Under the pieces are notes generated by a model. The model ran no database searches. It saw only the letters and a list, made by a program, of their open reading frames with translations, and had not been told where the DNA came from. A stretch of DNA of 64,000 nt, taken from Labrys miyagiensis (GTDB lineage: Bacteria; Pseudomonadota; Alphaproteobacteria; Rhizobiales; Labraceae). Of this stretch, positions 41,401 to 53,975 are shown piece after piece (the first letter of the stretch is position 1; each line of letters opens with the position of its first letter). The position numbers and the translations under genes are program-made. The stretch lies in assembly GCF_030160835.1 (NCBI RefSeq), contig NZ_BSPC01000009.1:1-64000 (forward strand), in the 5' to 3' direction.

Positions 41401-41621
41401 AGCCGCTCGGCTATGCCATGGTCGGCGGCCTGATCGTCAGCCAGGTGCTGACGCTGTTCACCACGCCGGTGATCTATCTCTATCTCGACTCGTTCTCCAA
41501 GTGGGTCAGCCCCAAGCGCGTCGAGGGCGAGTTCGAGCCCGAGGAAGCCGCCCTGGCTGGCGAGCCGGTCGAGAACCGCGACGTGATAGAGGCCAAGCCG
41601 CAAAGCATCGCTGCGGAGTAG
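38442..41621 (+). CDS. RND efflux permease (MdtB/MdtC-like)
   Basis: The 1059-residue protein has the full RND length with 12 membrane helices and two large periplasmic loops. Helix 4 carries the proton-relay pair in VGFVVDDAIVMLENITRYIE and helix 10 the Lys in GIVKKNGIMMVDFAIVAERD. It also keeps FFPQQDTGLITGVV at the start of the second half. The substrate range (drugs, bile-salt-like or plant compounds) cannot be read from the sequence. It is coupled to the adaptor gene. Confidence 0.93.
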   Translation: MAGGISTPFIRFPIATSLLMVGILFVGIIAYPQLPVAPLPEVDFPTIQVSASLPGADPATMASSVAQPLESQFALIPGVSEMTSSSQTSSTQITLQFDLSRNIDGAGSDVLAAINAASGQLPKSMPSPPTYRKVNPADSPILLLGATSETLPLTEVSDEALTKLAQAISQINGVGQVSVGGQQTPSIRIQVDPAKLVTMGLSLEDVRTPLAVTTVNNPKGTFNGATRSYTIYTNDQLTDAKSWNDVIIAYRNGSPIRVRDIGQAISAPQDDTQAGWADGKRGVFLVIFKQPGANVINTVDSVMKELPHLEAGISPAIKISVLSDRTQTIRAAVKDVQFTLLLTIGLVVMVIFIFLRSVWATIIPSITVPLALLGACALMWIAGYSLDNLSLMALTIAVGFVVDDAIVMLENITRYIEEGERPMAAAIKGAGEIGFTILSISISLIAVLIPLLLMSGIIGRLFREFSITLAMTIVVSAFVSLTLTPMMASRFLKPIHDEHHGKLFQLSERMFQGLVNGYERGLDLVLRFRFMTLLVFFATVVLTCYLFVIIPKGFFPQQDTGLITGVVETAQDTSVSDMAKHMEELGAIVLKDPAIAHMAMRMGGNGNTLNDGTMYITLKPLDERTASADQVIRRLQTQTSQVQGARLFLQSAQDVRLGGRPSRTQYQFTLQGTDIDQLNEWAPKLLDKMKTMPELRDVASDQQASGTTLTLSIDRDQAARYGLTPDLIDATLYDAFGQRQIANFSTQLSTYYVILEVLPSLQKNTSTLQQIYLRSPTTGGEVPLSAFAKWTTDPVRPLAINHQGQFPAVTISFNLAPGTALGQATTAINAMEQQMSVPATITSTFQGTAQAFQDSLASVPLLIVAALIVVYLILGILYESYIHPLTILSTLPSAGVGALATLLTFHFDFSLIALIGVILLIGIVKKNGIMMVDFAIVAERDHRMSPQEAIRRACLLRFRPILMTTMAAMLGGVPLMLGHGTGSEIRQPLGYAMVGGLIVSQVLTLFTTPVIYLYLDSFSKWVSPKRVEGEFEPEEAALAGEPVENRDVIEAKPQSIAAE

Positions 41622-41741
41622 CGCTGGGAGCGCGGATCGTCGCGTTCAAAAGAGAAGGCTACAGCCAACGGCATGGCCGGAGCCTTTTTCTTGAGCGCGA
41701 CGTTTCCAGGAACGGGCAAGATGCCCGTGCACCCGGAGCAC

Positions 41742-42569
41742 TCACACCGCTCGGGCGATCATTTCGATCGGCGCGATCAAGCCATCGGCCAGCGCCGACA
41801 TCACATTGCCGATCCGCATCGGCGCGCTCTCGCCCATCAGCACCAGCGGCCCCGCCGGGGCGGCACCGTCTTGCGCTGCCTTCTCGCGCATCTCGCGGCC
41901 AATCTTGAGGGCGAGGTCGCGGTGGCTGCGTTCGAGGTCGATGGCGAATCCCGCATCCTCCAGGTTCTTGCGATAATGCGCCGGGGCTTCGACGAAGCTG
42001 GTGTCCATCGTCATCGCCCAGGGCATGGGATAGGGCAACTCTCCCTCGGCCACACGCATGATGTCGTAAACGCCGAAGCGCGCACCGTGGCGCAGGACCC
42101 GGCGCACTTCCCGGAACAGGGCGGGTTTGTCGGCAATGTTCATGCCCACATGCAGCATCGCCGCGCCGTCGAACTCACCATCCGCGAAGGGCATGGCAAG
42201 GGCGCTCGCCTGCACGAAGGAGACCTTGCCCGAGAGGTGGCAGCGCTTGGTCAACGCCTTCGCGACCTCGACGAATTCCGGCGTGAGATCGACGCCGACG
42301 ACATCGCAGCCGAGCAGGCGGGCAAGATGGCGGGCCGGGCCCCCGATGCCCGAGCCGACCTCCAGGATCGTCATGCCATGCTCGAAGCCGAGGTCCTCCG
42401 CGAGTTCCTCGGTGGCCGAGCTCCAGCCGAGATGGAACTCGTCGATGTCGGCAAGGTCCTCGATGGCGAGATTGTCGGGATCCTTGCCGCGCGACTGCAG
42501 CGCGGCGAACAGGGTCTTCTCCAGCGAACCATGCGTGTAGTGGCGCGCGACAGCTCCTTCGACGTCCAT
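41742..42569 (-). CDS. SAM-dependent methyltransferase
   Basis: The 275-residue protein has class I methyltransferase motif I (MTILEVGSGIGGPARHLARL), the acidic end of beta-2 (VVGVDLTPEFVEVAKAL), a motif resembling post-I (VQASALAMPFADGEFDGAAM) and the later VRRVLRHGARFGVYDIMRV. The start LEKTLFAALQSRGKDPDNL and the overall plan resemble small-molecule (methyl-accepting) enzymes such as the sarcosine/glycine or UbiE/CoQ-type group. The acceptor is unknown. Confidence 0.82.
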   Translation of the reverse strand: MDVEGAVARHYTHGSLEKTLFAALQSRGKDPDNLAIEDLADIDEFHLGWSSATEELAEDLGFEHGMTILEVGSGIGGPARHLARLLGCDVVGVDLTPEFVEVAKALTKRCHLSGKVSFVQASALAMPFADGEFDGAAMLHVGMNIADKPALFREVRRVLRHGARFGVYDIMRVAEGELPYPMPWAMTMDTSFVEAPAHYRKNLEDAGFAIDLERSHRDLALKIGREMREKAAQDGAAPAGPLVLMGESAPMRIGNVMSALADGLIAPIEMIARAV

Positions 42570-42832
42570 GGCGGCATCCCTTCATGATGATGAAACGGTG
42601 GCACGGCATCGCGATGAGAGGAGTATAGCACCGGGCGAAGGGACCGCCGAGGGGTCCTTTCCCGGGATCGCAGGTGTCTCGCTCCCAGGCGCCGACTTTG
42701 CGGGCGAAGGTGGAATCCTAGCCCTCCCAGGGGGACTTGCCCCCGGTAGCGGCTTTGCCTTAAGCCTTTCGTCACGATAACGCGCCAGAACAGGCCTTGC
42801 GGCAAGGTCAAGCCGTGCGGTGGGAGGAAGAC
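42570..42832. other. Intergenic region, repeat-derived, no gene
   Basis: Between the methyltransferase and acetyl-CoA synthetase genes lie repeat-like pieces (CCCGGGATCGCAGGTGTCTC, CCCTCCCAGGG) and probably the acs promoter before GGGAGGAAG. Confidence 0.45.
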
Positions 42833-44776
<1,944 letters not shown>

Positions 44777-45190
44777 GGGAAGGGGTACCACGGAAAGCCT
44801 CCCCCACGAAGCTGGGGGAGGTGGCACGACGAAGTCGTGACGGAGGGGGTGTGGGCGGAGTGGGGCTCAGTGTGAGTGGCAGGCCGTGGCATCCCATGCT
44901 GAAACGGACTGAGGGTCAGCGGTTCGGGTGCCTTATCCTAGCCACACCCCCTCCGACCTCACTTCGTTCGGCCACCTCCCCCAGCTTCGTGGGGGAGGCT
45001 CCCCGCACCCATTCTGAGGAGCTTATAGCCGACACTAATCTACCCACTTCATCGACATTATAGCTCGGAGTTCGCTGCAAAATTCCGTCGCTGGGAGACT
45101 TCTTGCTTTCTTCGCAACCGTCTAAACAGGAAGCGATCCGCTCCTCTCGCACCCCTCCCCGCACGGGCCAGGGGTAGTCTTGTTTTTGTC
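44777..45190. other. Gap between acs and the ClC gene
   Basis: Apart from the inverted repeat (44797-44999), the remaining 190 bases hold no gene and presumably the ClC promoter. Confidence 0.55.
44797..44999. repeat. Intergenic inverted repeat, CCTCCCCCACGAAGCTGGGGG family
   Basis: The left arm 44797-44854 and right arm 44942-44999 are reverse complements over nearly 58 bases. A related element lies at 55187-55411. Each arm also folds on itself (CCTCCCCC/GGGGGAGG). Confidence 0.8.
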
Positions 45191-46978
45191 ATGTCCGTTG
45201 CCAGCGACGATACCAGCCCTCTCTCCCGCGCCATCCCGTCCTGGATGCGCGCGCTCGTGCGCCGCAGCGAGAGCGGCATGGTGCTGCTAGCGGCCATTGT
45301 CGGCGCGCTGGCAGGCCTTGCCGTCTTCCTGATCAGCGACACCGCGCAGCGCGCTCATGAGCTCTTCTTCGGCCTGCAGTCGGAGGAGCGGCTCAGCGGC
45401 ACGCTCGGCCTGCCGATGATCCTCGCCCTCAGCGTGCCGGCCTGCGGCGGCCTGATCCTCGGGCTCGTCAATCTGGCGATCGCGCGCCGCCGTTTCCCGC
45501 GGCCGATCGACCCGATCGAGGCCAACGCCCTGCATGGCGGGCGGATGTCGCTGAAGGGCAGCCTGATCGTCTGCCTGCAGACCTGGATCTCCAACGGCTT
45601 CGGCGCCTCGGTGGGCTTGGAGGCCGCCTATTCGCAGATCGGCTCGGGCATGGCGGCGCGCTTCGGTACCAGCTTCCATCTGCGGCGGGCCGACATGCGC
45701 CTCATCGTCGGCTGCGGCTCGGCTGGGGCGATCGCCGGCGCCTTCGGCGCGCCGCTCACCGGCGCCTTCTATGCCTTCGAGATCATCATCGGCTCCTATG
45801 CGGTGTCCAACCTCGCACCGGTGGCCGCCGCCGCCATCGCCGGCACCATCGTCACCCATCTGCTTGGCCTCCAATCCTATGCCGTGGTCGCCGGCGTCGC
45901 CTTCCAGCCGCATGCCGCCGGGGCCGCCACGCTCTGCGGCCTCGGCCTGTTCTGCGCCGCCGTCGCCGTGGGGGTGATGCAGGGTGTCGCCTGGATGGAG
46001 AAACTGTTCCGCCGCGTCCGCCTGCCCGTCTGGCTGATGCCCTGCCTCGGCGGCCTCCTGGTCGGCGGCTTGGCGCTGATCTCGCCCAAAGTGCTGTCCT
46101 CCGGCCATGGCGCGCTGGTGAACATGCTGGTCGGGCCGCCAGCACCGGTGCTGGTGCTGGGCGGGCTGCTCCTCCTGAAGGCGCTGGCCTCGGCCATCTC
46201 GCTCGGCTCGGGCTTTCGCGGCGGCCTGTTCTTCGCCTCGCTCTTCCTCGGCGCCCTGGTCGGCCAGTTCTATCTCGGCGGCTTGCAGTTCCTCGTCGCC
46301 GACACCGGCCTGACACCGCATGCCGCGGCCCTGGCCGGCATGGCGGCGCTAGCAGCGGCCATCGTCGGCGGCCCCTTGACCATGAGCTTCCTGGTGCTGG
46401 AGATGACGGGCGACTTCCAGCTCACCGTCGCCGTGCTGATGGCGGTGATCGTCGCCTCGATCACCGTACGCGAGACCTTCGGCTATTCCTTCGCCACCTG
46501 GCGCTTCCATTTGCGCGGCGAAGCCATCCGCAGTGCCCACGATATCGGCTGGGCGCGCGATCTCACCGTCGGCCGTGTCATGCGCACGCCGGTGCCCACG
46601 GTCGACAGGAACGCCTCGCTGGTGGTGTTCCGCAATGCCTACCCCCTTGGTTCCACCCACTATGCCGTGGCCGTGGACACGCTCACCAACCGCTATGCCG
46701 GTCTCATCCGCGTTGCCGACGCCTGGCAGGCCAATCCCGAGCTGCCGGATGGCGGCAAGGCGGTGGAGACCCTGGCCCTGTTCCGCGACCAGACGCTCAT
46801 GGCGGGCATGACGCTGAAGCAGGCCACGCAGCAGATGGAGCGCTGCGAGGCGGAGGCGCTCGCCGTGGTGGACGAGGCCGGCCACGTCATCGGCCTGCTC
46901 TCGGAAGCGCATGCGCTCAGGCGCTATGCCGAGGCAGCGGATCGGGCGAGAAGGGACCTGGCCGGCGAGGGCGTGTAG
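45191..46978 (+). CDS. ClC-family chloride channel/transporter with CBS domains
   Basis: The 595-residue protein has about ten ClC membrane helices and a C-terminal pair of CBS domains (VGRVMRTPVPTVDRNASLVV and EALAVVDEAGHVIGLLSEAH). The gating-Glu segment reads GASVGLEAAYSQIGSG, a variant of the usual GREGP, and the GSGIP motif is not obvious. It therefore belongs to a divergent subgroup, and transport selectivity (chloride, other anion or proton exchange) is open. It would lie in the inner membrane. Confidence 0.85.
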   Translation: MSVASDDTSPLSRAIPSWMRALVRRSESGMVLLAAIVGALAGLAVFLISDTAQRAHELFFGLQSEERLSGTLGLPMILALSVPACGGLILGLVNLAIARRRFPRPIDPIEANALHGGRMSLKGSLIVCLQTWISNGFGASVGLEAAYSQIGSGMAARFGTSFHLRRADMRLIVGCGSAGAIAGAFGAPLTGAFYAFEIIIGSYAVSNLAPVAAAAIAGTIVTHLLGLQSYAVVAGVAFQPHAAGAATLCGLGLFCAAVAVGVMQGVAWMEKLFRRVRLPVWLMPCLGGLLVGGLALISPKVLSSGHGALVNMLVGPPAPVLVLGGLLLLKALASAISLGSGFRGGLFFASLFLGALVGQFYLGGLQFLVADTGLTPHAAALAGMAALAAAIVGGPLTMSFLVLEMTGDFQLTVAVLMAVIVASITVRETFGYSFATWRFHLRGEAIRSAHDIGWARDLTVGRVMRTPVPTVDRNASLVVFRNAYPLGSTHYAVAVDTLTNRYAGLIRVADAWQANPELPDGGKAVETLALFRDQTLMAGMTLKQATQQMERCEAEALAVVDEAGHVIGLLSEAHALRRYAEAADRARRDLAGEGV

Positions 46979-47066
46979 GCTGGGAGCGCGGACGTCCCCA
47001 ATCGGTGTGCCCTCTCGCCCTCGCTTCTCGTTTCCAAGAGGCGGACAAGATGTCCGCGCTCCCAGC
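46979..47066. repeat. Intergenic inverted repeat, GCTGGGAGCGCGGAC family
   Basis: GCTGGGAGCGCGGAC (46979-46993) is the exact reverse complement of GTCCGCGCTCCCAGC (47052-47066). It lies between the convergent ClC and aspartate aminotransferase genes and may end transcription from both sides. Related copies lie at 53976-54221. Confidence 0.8.
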
Positions 47067-47080
47067 GATGCGCTCCCAGA

Positions 47081-48850
<1,770 letters not shown>

Positions 48851-49012
48851 ATGGCAGTCAATCAGGCAGCTCCGCACTTCTTCAAGGCCGACACCCGCGC
48901 CATGCGCGTTTCGGCAGCCGAAGCAGAACGTCAGTTGACCCTGGCGTTGTGGCTGGTTGGATTGCTCGCTTTGGCGACTTTGATTACGGCGACCGTCGGT
49001 TTCTTCGCTTAA
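48851..49012 (+). CDS. Small single-span membrane protein (53 aa)
   Basis: GGAG is 8 bases before the ATG at 48851. The 53-residue product has a polar N-terminus (VNQAAPHFFKADTRAMRVSA) and one membrane helix (LTLALWLVGLLALATLITATV). A textbook terminator follows at 49046. No family is recognised. The helix may act as a small membrane regulator or subunit. Confidence 0.65.
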   Translation: MAVNQAAPHFFKADTRAMRVSAAEAERQLTLALWLVGLLALATLITATVGFFA

Positions 49013-49045
49013 ACCCCCCGCGAGCGAAGAGTACTGGTCGCTAAC

Positions 49046-49083
49046 GCGCCGGATGGACCCCCCGCCATCCGGCGCATTTTTTT
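49046..49083 (+). terminator. Rho-independent terminator
   Basis: GCGCCGGATGG and CCATCCGGCGC form an 11-bp stem around an 8-base loop. A run of seven T's follows. It ends the small gene at 48851. Confidence 0.92.
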
Positions 49084-49257
49084 GGCCGGAGCGCACTGCG
49101 ATTTCATCGCATCGCAATCTTCCCAATCGAAAAGTTAGCCAACTTTTCCGGAAATGCGTTGCCCAGCTTGGTACAGTCCTTCCTGTCGATCTTGGTGCTT
49201 TTTCCTGGCCCTTTCCGGGCGCAGCCTTTCGCATCAAGAGTCTGACAGGAGACCATC

Positions 49258-49968
49258 ATGGGCCATCGCATCTTCCTCGCCGGGGCGTCCGGCGCCATCG
49301 GCCGTCCCTTGACCAGGCTGCTGGTCGCAGCTGGTCATGACGTCATCGGCACCACGCGCTCGGCCGAGAAGGCGGAGCAGTTGAAGGTGCTCGGCGCCGA
49401 ACCCGCTGTCGTCGATGTCTACGATGCCGAGGCCCTCGCCGCTGCGGTGGCGGCCGCACGCCCCGAGATCGTCATCCACCAGCTGACCGACCTGCCGGCG
49501 GGAGTCGATCCCGCGCGCATGGCCGAGTTCGCCGTGCGCAATGCCCGCCTGCGCCGGGAAGGCACTGCCAATCTGGTGAAGGCGGCCATTGCGGCTGGCG
49601 CCCGCCGCCTGGTCGCCCAGAGCATCGCCTGGGCCTACGCGCCCGGCCCCCTGCCCCGCCGCGAGGACGATCCGCTCGACCGCAACGCCGAGGGCCTACG
49701 CGCCGTCAGCGTCGGCGGGGTGATCGCCCTGGAGGAGGCCGTGCTGGCCGCGCCGCTGGAGGGCATCGTCCTGCGCTATGGCCGGCTCTACGGCCCAGGC
49801 ACGGGCGTCGAGACAGCGGCCGCACCCGCTGTACATGTCGAGGCCGCTGCCAAGGCGGCGCTGCTGGCGATGGATCGCGGCAGTGCCGGCGTGTTCAACG
49901 TGGCGGAGTCCTGCGAAGCGCTGTCGAGCGAGAAGGCGGAACGGGAGCTGGGATGGAAGGTGGGGTGA
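49258..49968 (+). CDS. NAD(P)-dependent epimerase/dehydratase-like protein (short SDR)
   Basis: AGGAG precedes ATG 49258. The 236-residue protein has the extended-SDR nucleotide motif IFLAGASGAIGRPLTRLL and a YGRLYGPGTG segment typical of sugar-nucleotide or UDP-type SDRs. The catalytic YxxxK is not seen in its usual place; GGVIALEEAVLA replaces it. It is shorter than the 300-residue norm. The substrate is unknown; it could be a redox sensor rather than an enzyme. Confidence 0.75.
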   Translation: MGHRIFLAGASGAIGRPLTRLLVAAGHDVIGTTRSAEKAEQLKVLGAEPAVVDVYDAEALAAAVAAARPEIVIHQLTDLPAGVDPARMAEFAVRNARLRREGTANLVKAAIAAGARRLVAQSIAWAYAPGPLPRREDDPLDRNAEGLRAVSVGGVIALEEAVLAAPLEGIVLRYGRLYGPGTGVETAAAPAVHVEAAAKAALLAMDRGSAGVFNVAESCEALSSEKAERELGWKVG

Positions 49969-50036
49969 TCCCCGGGATTCCCAATCGCCTTTCTTCGGTC
50001 TAACCTCAGCTGAACATCTCAGCACCGGTTGATTCC

Positions 50037-51287
50037 TTGCACCTCACTTCCGACGAATGTGCGATGCGCGATGGCGGACACGGTCCGGCCGTGGCCTTCG
50101 CCATGGACATCCTGCTGCGCTTCGCCGAGGCGGTAGGCGCCCCAAAACTCCTCGCGATCAGCCAGGCCCATATCGACGGCTGCCTCTATCACGGCCAGGT
50201 CAGCCTGGACTTCGTCGAACGTCTGGTCACCGACGGCGGCAAGGTCTGCGTGCCGACCACCCTCAATGTCGGCTCGATGGACCTGCTGCATCCTGAACTG
50301 ATAGGCGGCCCGCAGGCCGAGCGCGCCGCCGGGAAACGGCTGATGGAGGCGCATCTGGCGCTCGGCTGCGAGCCGAGCTTCACCTGCGCGCCCTATCAGA
50401 CGCGCTTCCGCCCGCGTTTCGGCGAGCAGATCGCCTGGGGCGAGTCCAATGCCATCGTCTTCGCCAATTCGGTGATCGGCGCCCGCACCAACCGCTATGG
50501 CGACTTCATCGACCTGTGCTGTGCGCTCACCGGCCGCGCACCCGCCTTCGGGCTGCATCTCGACGAGCATCGCCGTGGCGAGGTGTTGTTCCGCCTTCCG
50601 CAACTGCCGCCGGCCTGGCGCGACTCGGATGCGCTCTATGTCGCAGTCGGGCATGTCGTCGGGGGAAGGTCGCGGGGCAGCGTGCCGGTGATCGAAGGCC
50701 TGCCACCACCGCCCTCCGAGGACCGGCTCAAGGCTCTCGGCGCCGTGGCTGCCTCGTCGGGCTCGGTGGCGCTGTTCCATGCGGTAGGCATCACCCCGGA
50801 AGCACCGACGCAGGGGGATGCCCTTGGTGGGCGCCCGCCTGCCGAGACGATCGATCTTACCTTGGCCGAACTGAAGCATGCCTTGGCTGGCCTTTCGACC
50901 GCCGCCGAAGGTACCCCGCTCTCCGCCGTCAGCCTCGGCACGCCGCATTTCTCGCTGCAGGAGTTCAAGACGATGGCGCGGCTGATGGAAGGCTTCCACA
51001 AGGCGCCGGGCCTTGCCTTCTACATCAACACCAGTCGCGAGACTTATCACACCATCCATGGGCTCGGCCTGCGCACCCTCTTCGAACACGCCGGCATCAC
51101 CCTCCTCACCGACACCTGCACCTATGTCACCGCTCTGCTGCACCGGCTCGACGGCGTGGTGATGACCAATTCCGGCAAATGGGCCCATTATGCGCCGGGC
51201 AATATCGGTGTCGGCGTTGCCTTCGGTTCCCTGGCTGATTGCCTCGCCTCGGCACAGGCGGGCTATGTGATGCGGAGCGCGCTATGA
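50037..51287 (+). CDS. Aconitase X catalytic subunit
   Basis: The protein is 416 residues from a TTG start, whose N-terminus [20 protein letters not shown] fits the family better than the later ATG at 50064. AcnX (DUF521) family members dehydrate small hydroxy acids; in Rhizobiales the best-known role is cis-3-hydroxy-L-proline dehydratase. It contains [36 protein letters not shown] and a C-terminal [20 protein letters not shown] with the ligand Cys. The swivel subunit follows in an ATGA overlap. Substrate inference is from family. Confidence 0.85.
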   Translation: MHLTSDECAMRDGGHGPAVAFAMDILLRFAEAVGAPKLLAISQAHIDGCLYHGQVSLDFVERLVTDGGKVCVPTTLNVGSMDLLHPELIGGPQAERAAGKRLMEAHLALGCEPSFTCAPYQTRFRPRFGEQIAWGESNAIVFANSVIGARTNRYGDFIDLCCALTGRAPAFGLHLDEHRRGEVLFRLPQLPPAWRDSDALYVAVGHVVGGRSRGSVPVIEGLPPPPSEDRLKALGAVAASSGSVALFHAVGITPEAPTQGDALGGRPPAETIDLTLAELKHALAGLSTAAEGTPLSAVSLGTPHFSLQEFKTMARLMEGFHKAPGLAFYINTSRETYHTIHGLGLRTLFEHAGITLLTDTCTYVTALLHRLDGVVMTNSGKWAHYAPGNIGVGVAFGSLADCLASAQAGYVMRSAL

Positions 51288-51715
51288 CGTCGTTCACCGC
51301 CCGCACTTTGGTGGAAGGCAGCGCCGAGGGCCTGCTCGCGCTGTTGACCGCGCCGCTCTCTTTCTGGGGCGGCTATGACAGTGGCACGGGCCGGGTGATC
51401 GACCATTCGCATCCCGCCTTCGGCGCGGAGATCGCCGGGCGCATCCTCGCCATGCCCTCCGGCCGCGGCTCCTCCTCGGCGAGTTCGGTGCTGGCCGAGG
51501 CGATCCGGCTTGGCACCGCGCCGGCGGGCATCGTCCTCGCGCAGGCGGACTCAATCATCACGGTCGGCGCCATCGTGGCGGCGCGGCTCTATGGCAAGGC
51601 CTGCCCGGTCGTGGTCTGCGGACCGGAGACGATGGCACAGCTTCGTCCCGACGCGCGCTTGAGCCTTGTCGCGACAGCCGATGGCGCCCGGCTAAACTTA
51701 AGCACCGCTGTGTAA
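51284..51715 (+). CDS. Aconitase X swivel subunit (DUF126)
   Basis: The 143-residue protein keeps the AcnX small-domain signature: [16 protein letters not shown] early, then [20 protein letters not shown] with the substrate Ser run and [18 protein letters not shown]. It forms the active dehydratase with the preceding catalytic subunit, with which it overlaps by 4 bases. Fused and separate versions exist. Confidence 0.88.
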   Translation: MTSFTARTLVEGSAEGLLALLTAPLSFWGGYDSGTGRVIDHSHPAFGAEIAGRILAMPSGRGSSSASSVLAEAIRLGTAPAGIVLAQADSIITVGAIVAARLYGKACPVVVCGPETMAQLRPDARLSLVATADGARLNLSTAV

Positions 51716-51886
51716 ATCTGCGTCGCGGAGCTGTCATTTTTCCCTTGCCAGCACGCCCAAACGGCGCGACGTTTCCTCTCAGCCGCCGTCAAGAGCGGTG
51801 GCCCGAAGCGTTTTGCGATCTGATGGAATCGTCAGAACCGCAAAGATGCGTCGAATAAAGAGCGACATAGCTGGGAGGTACGCGAC

Positions 51887-53974
51887 GTGACGCAGGACAC
51901 TCCAGACGACAGGACGCCAGCCAGCGGCAGACGATTTAGCGGGCCGCGCTGCATCGCCCTTGTTGGCCCGTTCCAAAGTGGCAAGACCACACTTCTCGAA
52001 GCCATCCTCGCCCGCATGGGGGCGCTGCAGCGCCAGGGCACCGTATCAGCCGGTTCCACCATCGGCGATGCCAGCGCCGAGGCCCGCGCCCACGCCATGA
52101 GCATCGAGGCCAATGTCGCCGCCGTCGATTTCATGGGCGACACCTACACCTTCATCGACTGCCCCGGCTCCATCGAGTTCCTGGCCGAGATGCGCCCGGC
52201 CCTGCCGGCAATCGACGCAGCCGTGGTGGTGTGCGAGGCGGACGAGAAGAAGGTCCCGGCTTTGCAGCTGATTTTGCGCGAGCTGGAAGATCTGAAGATC
52301 CCGCGCTTCCTCTTCCTTAACAAGATCGACAATTCGCACCAGGGCGTGCGCGAGGCCCTGCCTCTGCTGCAGCCCGCTTCCCGCCTGCCGCTGCTGCTGC
52401 GCCAGATCCCGATCTGGAAGAACGGCGTCGCCGTCGGCTATATCGACCTCGCCCTCGAGCGCGCCTTCATCTATCAGGAGCACGCGGCCTCGCAGGTGGT
52501 CGACATTCCACCCGATGAGCAGGACGAGAGCAAGGATGCCCGCTATTCCATGCTGGAGCGGCTCTCCGACCATGACGACGCGCTGATGGAGCAACTGCTC
52601 GAAGAGGTCGAGCCCCCGCGCGACCGTGTCTTCGACGACCTCGCCCACGAGTTGCGCGACGGCCTCGCCGTGCCGGTGCTGATGGGCTCGGCCCTCAACG
52701 GCAACGGCATGCTGCGCCTGATGAAGGCCCTGCGCCACGAGGCGCCCGGCATCGCCGAGACGACGGCGCGCCTCGGCGTGACGCCGGGCCAGGAACCGAA
52801 CAGCTCGCCGCTCGGCTATGTGATGAAGACCTTCCACACCGCCCATGCCGGCAAGCTCTCGCTCACCCGCGTGCTCTCCGGCAGCTTCCAGGAAGGCATG
52901 ACGGTGACGACCTCCTCGGGTGAGAGCGGCCGCATCGCTGGCTGCACCCGCCTGCTCGGCCAGACCACGCAGAAGACCACGCAGGCCGGCCCCGGCGACA
53001 CCGTGGCACTCTCGAAGGTCGATGCCGCCCATACCGGCGACATGCTGGCCGTGGGCAAGACGGTGCCCTCGCCCGTCGCCACCGAGGCGCCGCAGCCGGT
53101 GATGGCGCTCGCCGTGCGTGCCCGCGACCGCAAGGACGACGTGAAGCTCACCGCGGCCATCCAGCGTCTGCTGGACGAGGACCGCGCGCTCAGCGTCGAG
53201 CAGAACGCCGAGCTCGGCGACATCATCCTGCGCGGCCAGGGCGAAATGCACCTGCGCGTCGCGGTGGAGAAGCTCGCCTCGAAATTCGGCGTGGCGGTGA
53301 ACTCGCATGCGCCTCAGATCGGCTATCGCGAGACCATCCGCAAGGCCACGACCGGCGTGCGCGGCCGGCACAAGAAGCAGTCCGGCGGCCATGGCCAGTT
53401 CGGCGACGTGGTAATCGATGTGATGCCCCTGCCGCGTGGCGAGGGCTTCGCCTTCATCGACAAGATCACGGGCGGCGTGGTGCCGCGCAACTACATCCCC
53501 TCGGTCGAGGAGGGCGTGAAGCACTATCTCAAACGCGGGCCGCTGGGCTTCCCGGTGGTCGACGTCGGCGTGGCGCTGACGGACGGCTCCTACCACACGG
53601 TTGATTCTTCCGACATGGCCTTCCAGACCGCGGCGCGCATCGGCATGAGCGAGGCAATGCCGCAATGCAGCCCCGTGCTACTGGAGCCGGTGCTGGCGGT
53701 GGAAATCGCCGTGCCCTCGGACGCCACCGCCAAGGCCAACGCCATCGTCTCCTCCCGCCGGGGCCAGATCCTCGGCTTCGACTCTCGCCAGGGCTGGGAC
53801 GGCTGGGACGTCGTGCAGGCGCTGATCCCGGAAGCCGAGATCACCGACCTCATCATCGAGCTGCGCTCGGCCACGTCCGGGGTGGGCACCTTCAAGGCGA
53901 AGTTCGACCATCTGGCGGAATTGTCGGGCCGGCAGGCCGATACGATCGTGGCCTCGAAGCAGGCCGCGCAGTAA
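51887..53974 (+). CDS. EF-G-like translational GTPase (EF-G2 type)
   Basis: The 695-residue protein starts at GTG 51887 with GGGAGGT well placed. G1 is VGPFQSGKTTLLEAIL, G3 is DCPG in TYTFIDCPGSIEFLAEM and G4 is LNKIDNS. Domains II-V follow in order, with RGQGEMHLRVAVEKLA in domain III and a long domain IV (KQSGGHGQFGDVVIDVMPL). It resembles the second, paralogous EF-G of alphaproteobacteria, not the str-operon FusA; no ribosomal genes are beside it. The role, perhaps stress translation or ribosome recycling, is unclear. Confidence 0.85.
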   Translation: MTQDTPDDRTPASGRRFSGPRCIALVGPFQSGKTTLLEAILARMGALQRQGTVSAGSTIGDASAEARAHAMSIEANVAAVDFMGDTYTFIDCPGSIEFLAEMRPALPAIDAAVVVCEADEKKVPALQLILRELEDLKIPRFLFLNKIDNSHQGVREALPLLQPASRLPLLLRQIPIWKNGVAVGYIDLALERAFIYQEHAASQVVDIPPDEQDESKDARYSMLERLSDHDDALMEQLLEEVEPPRDRVFDDLAHELRDGLAVPVLMGSALNGNGMLRLMKALRHEAPGIAETTARLGVTPGQEPNSSPLGYVMKTFHTAHAGKLSLTRVLSGSFQEGMTVTTSSGESGRIAGCTRLLGQTTQKTTQAGPGDTVALSKVDAAHTGDMLAVGKTVPSPVATEAPQPVMALAVRARDRKDDVKLTAAIQRLLDEDRALSVEQNAELGDIILRGQGEMHLRVAVEKLASKFGVAVNSHAPQIGYRETIRKATTGVRGRHKKQSGGHGQFGDVVIDVMPLPRGEGFAFIDKITGGVVPRNYIPSVEEGVKHYLKRGPLGFPVVDVGVALTDGSYHTVDSSDMAFQTAARIGMSEAMPQCSPVLLEPVLAVEIAVPSDATAKANAIVSSRRGQILGFDSRQGWDGWDVVQALIPEAEITDLIIELRSATSGVGTFKAKFDHLAELSGRQADTIVASKQAAQ

Positions 53975-53975
53975 T

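Noticed and set aside
52046-53665. 539-codon minus frame opposite the EF-G-like gene
   Set aside because: His/Gly/Arg-rich antisense shadow; the GTPase motifs are on the plus strand.
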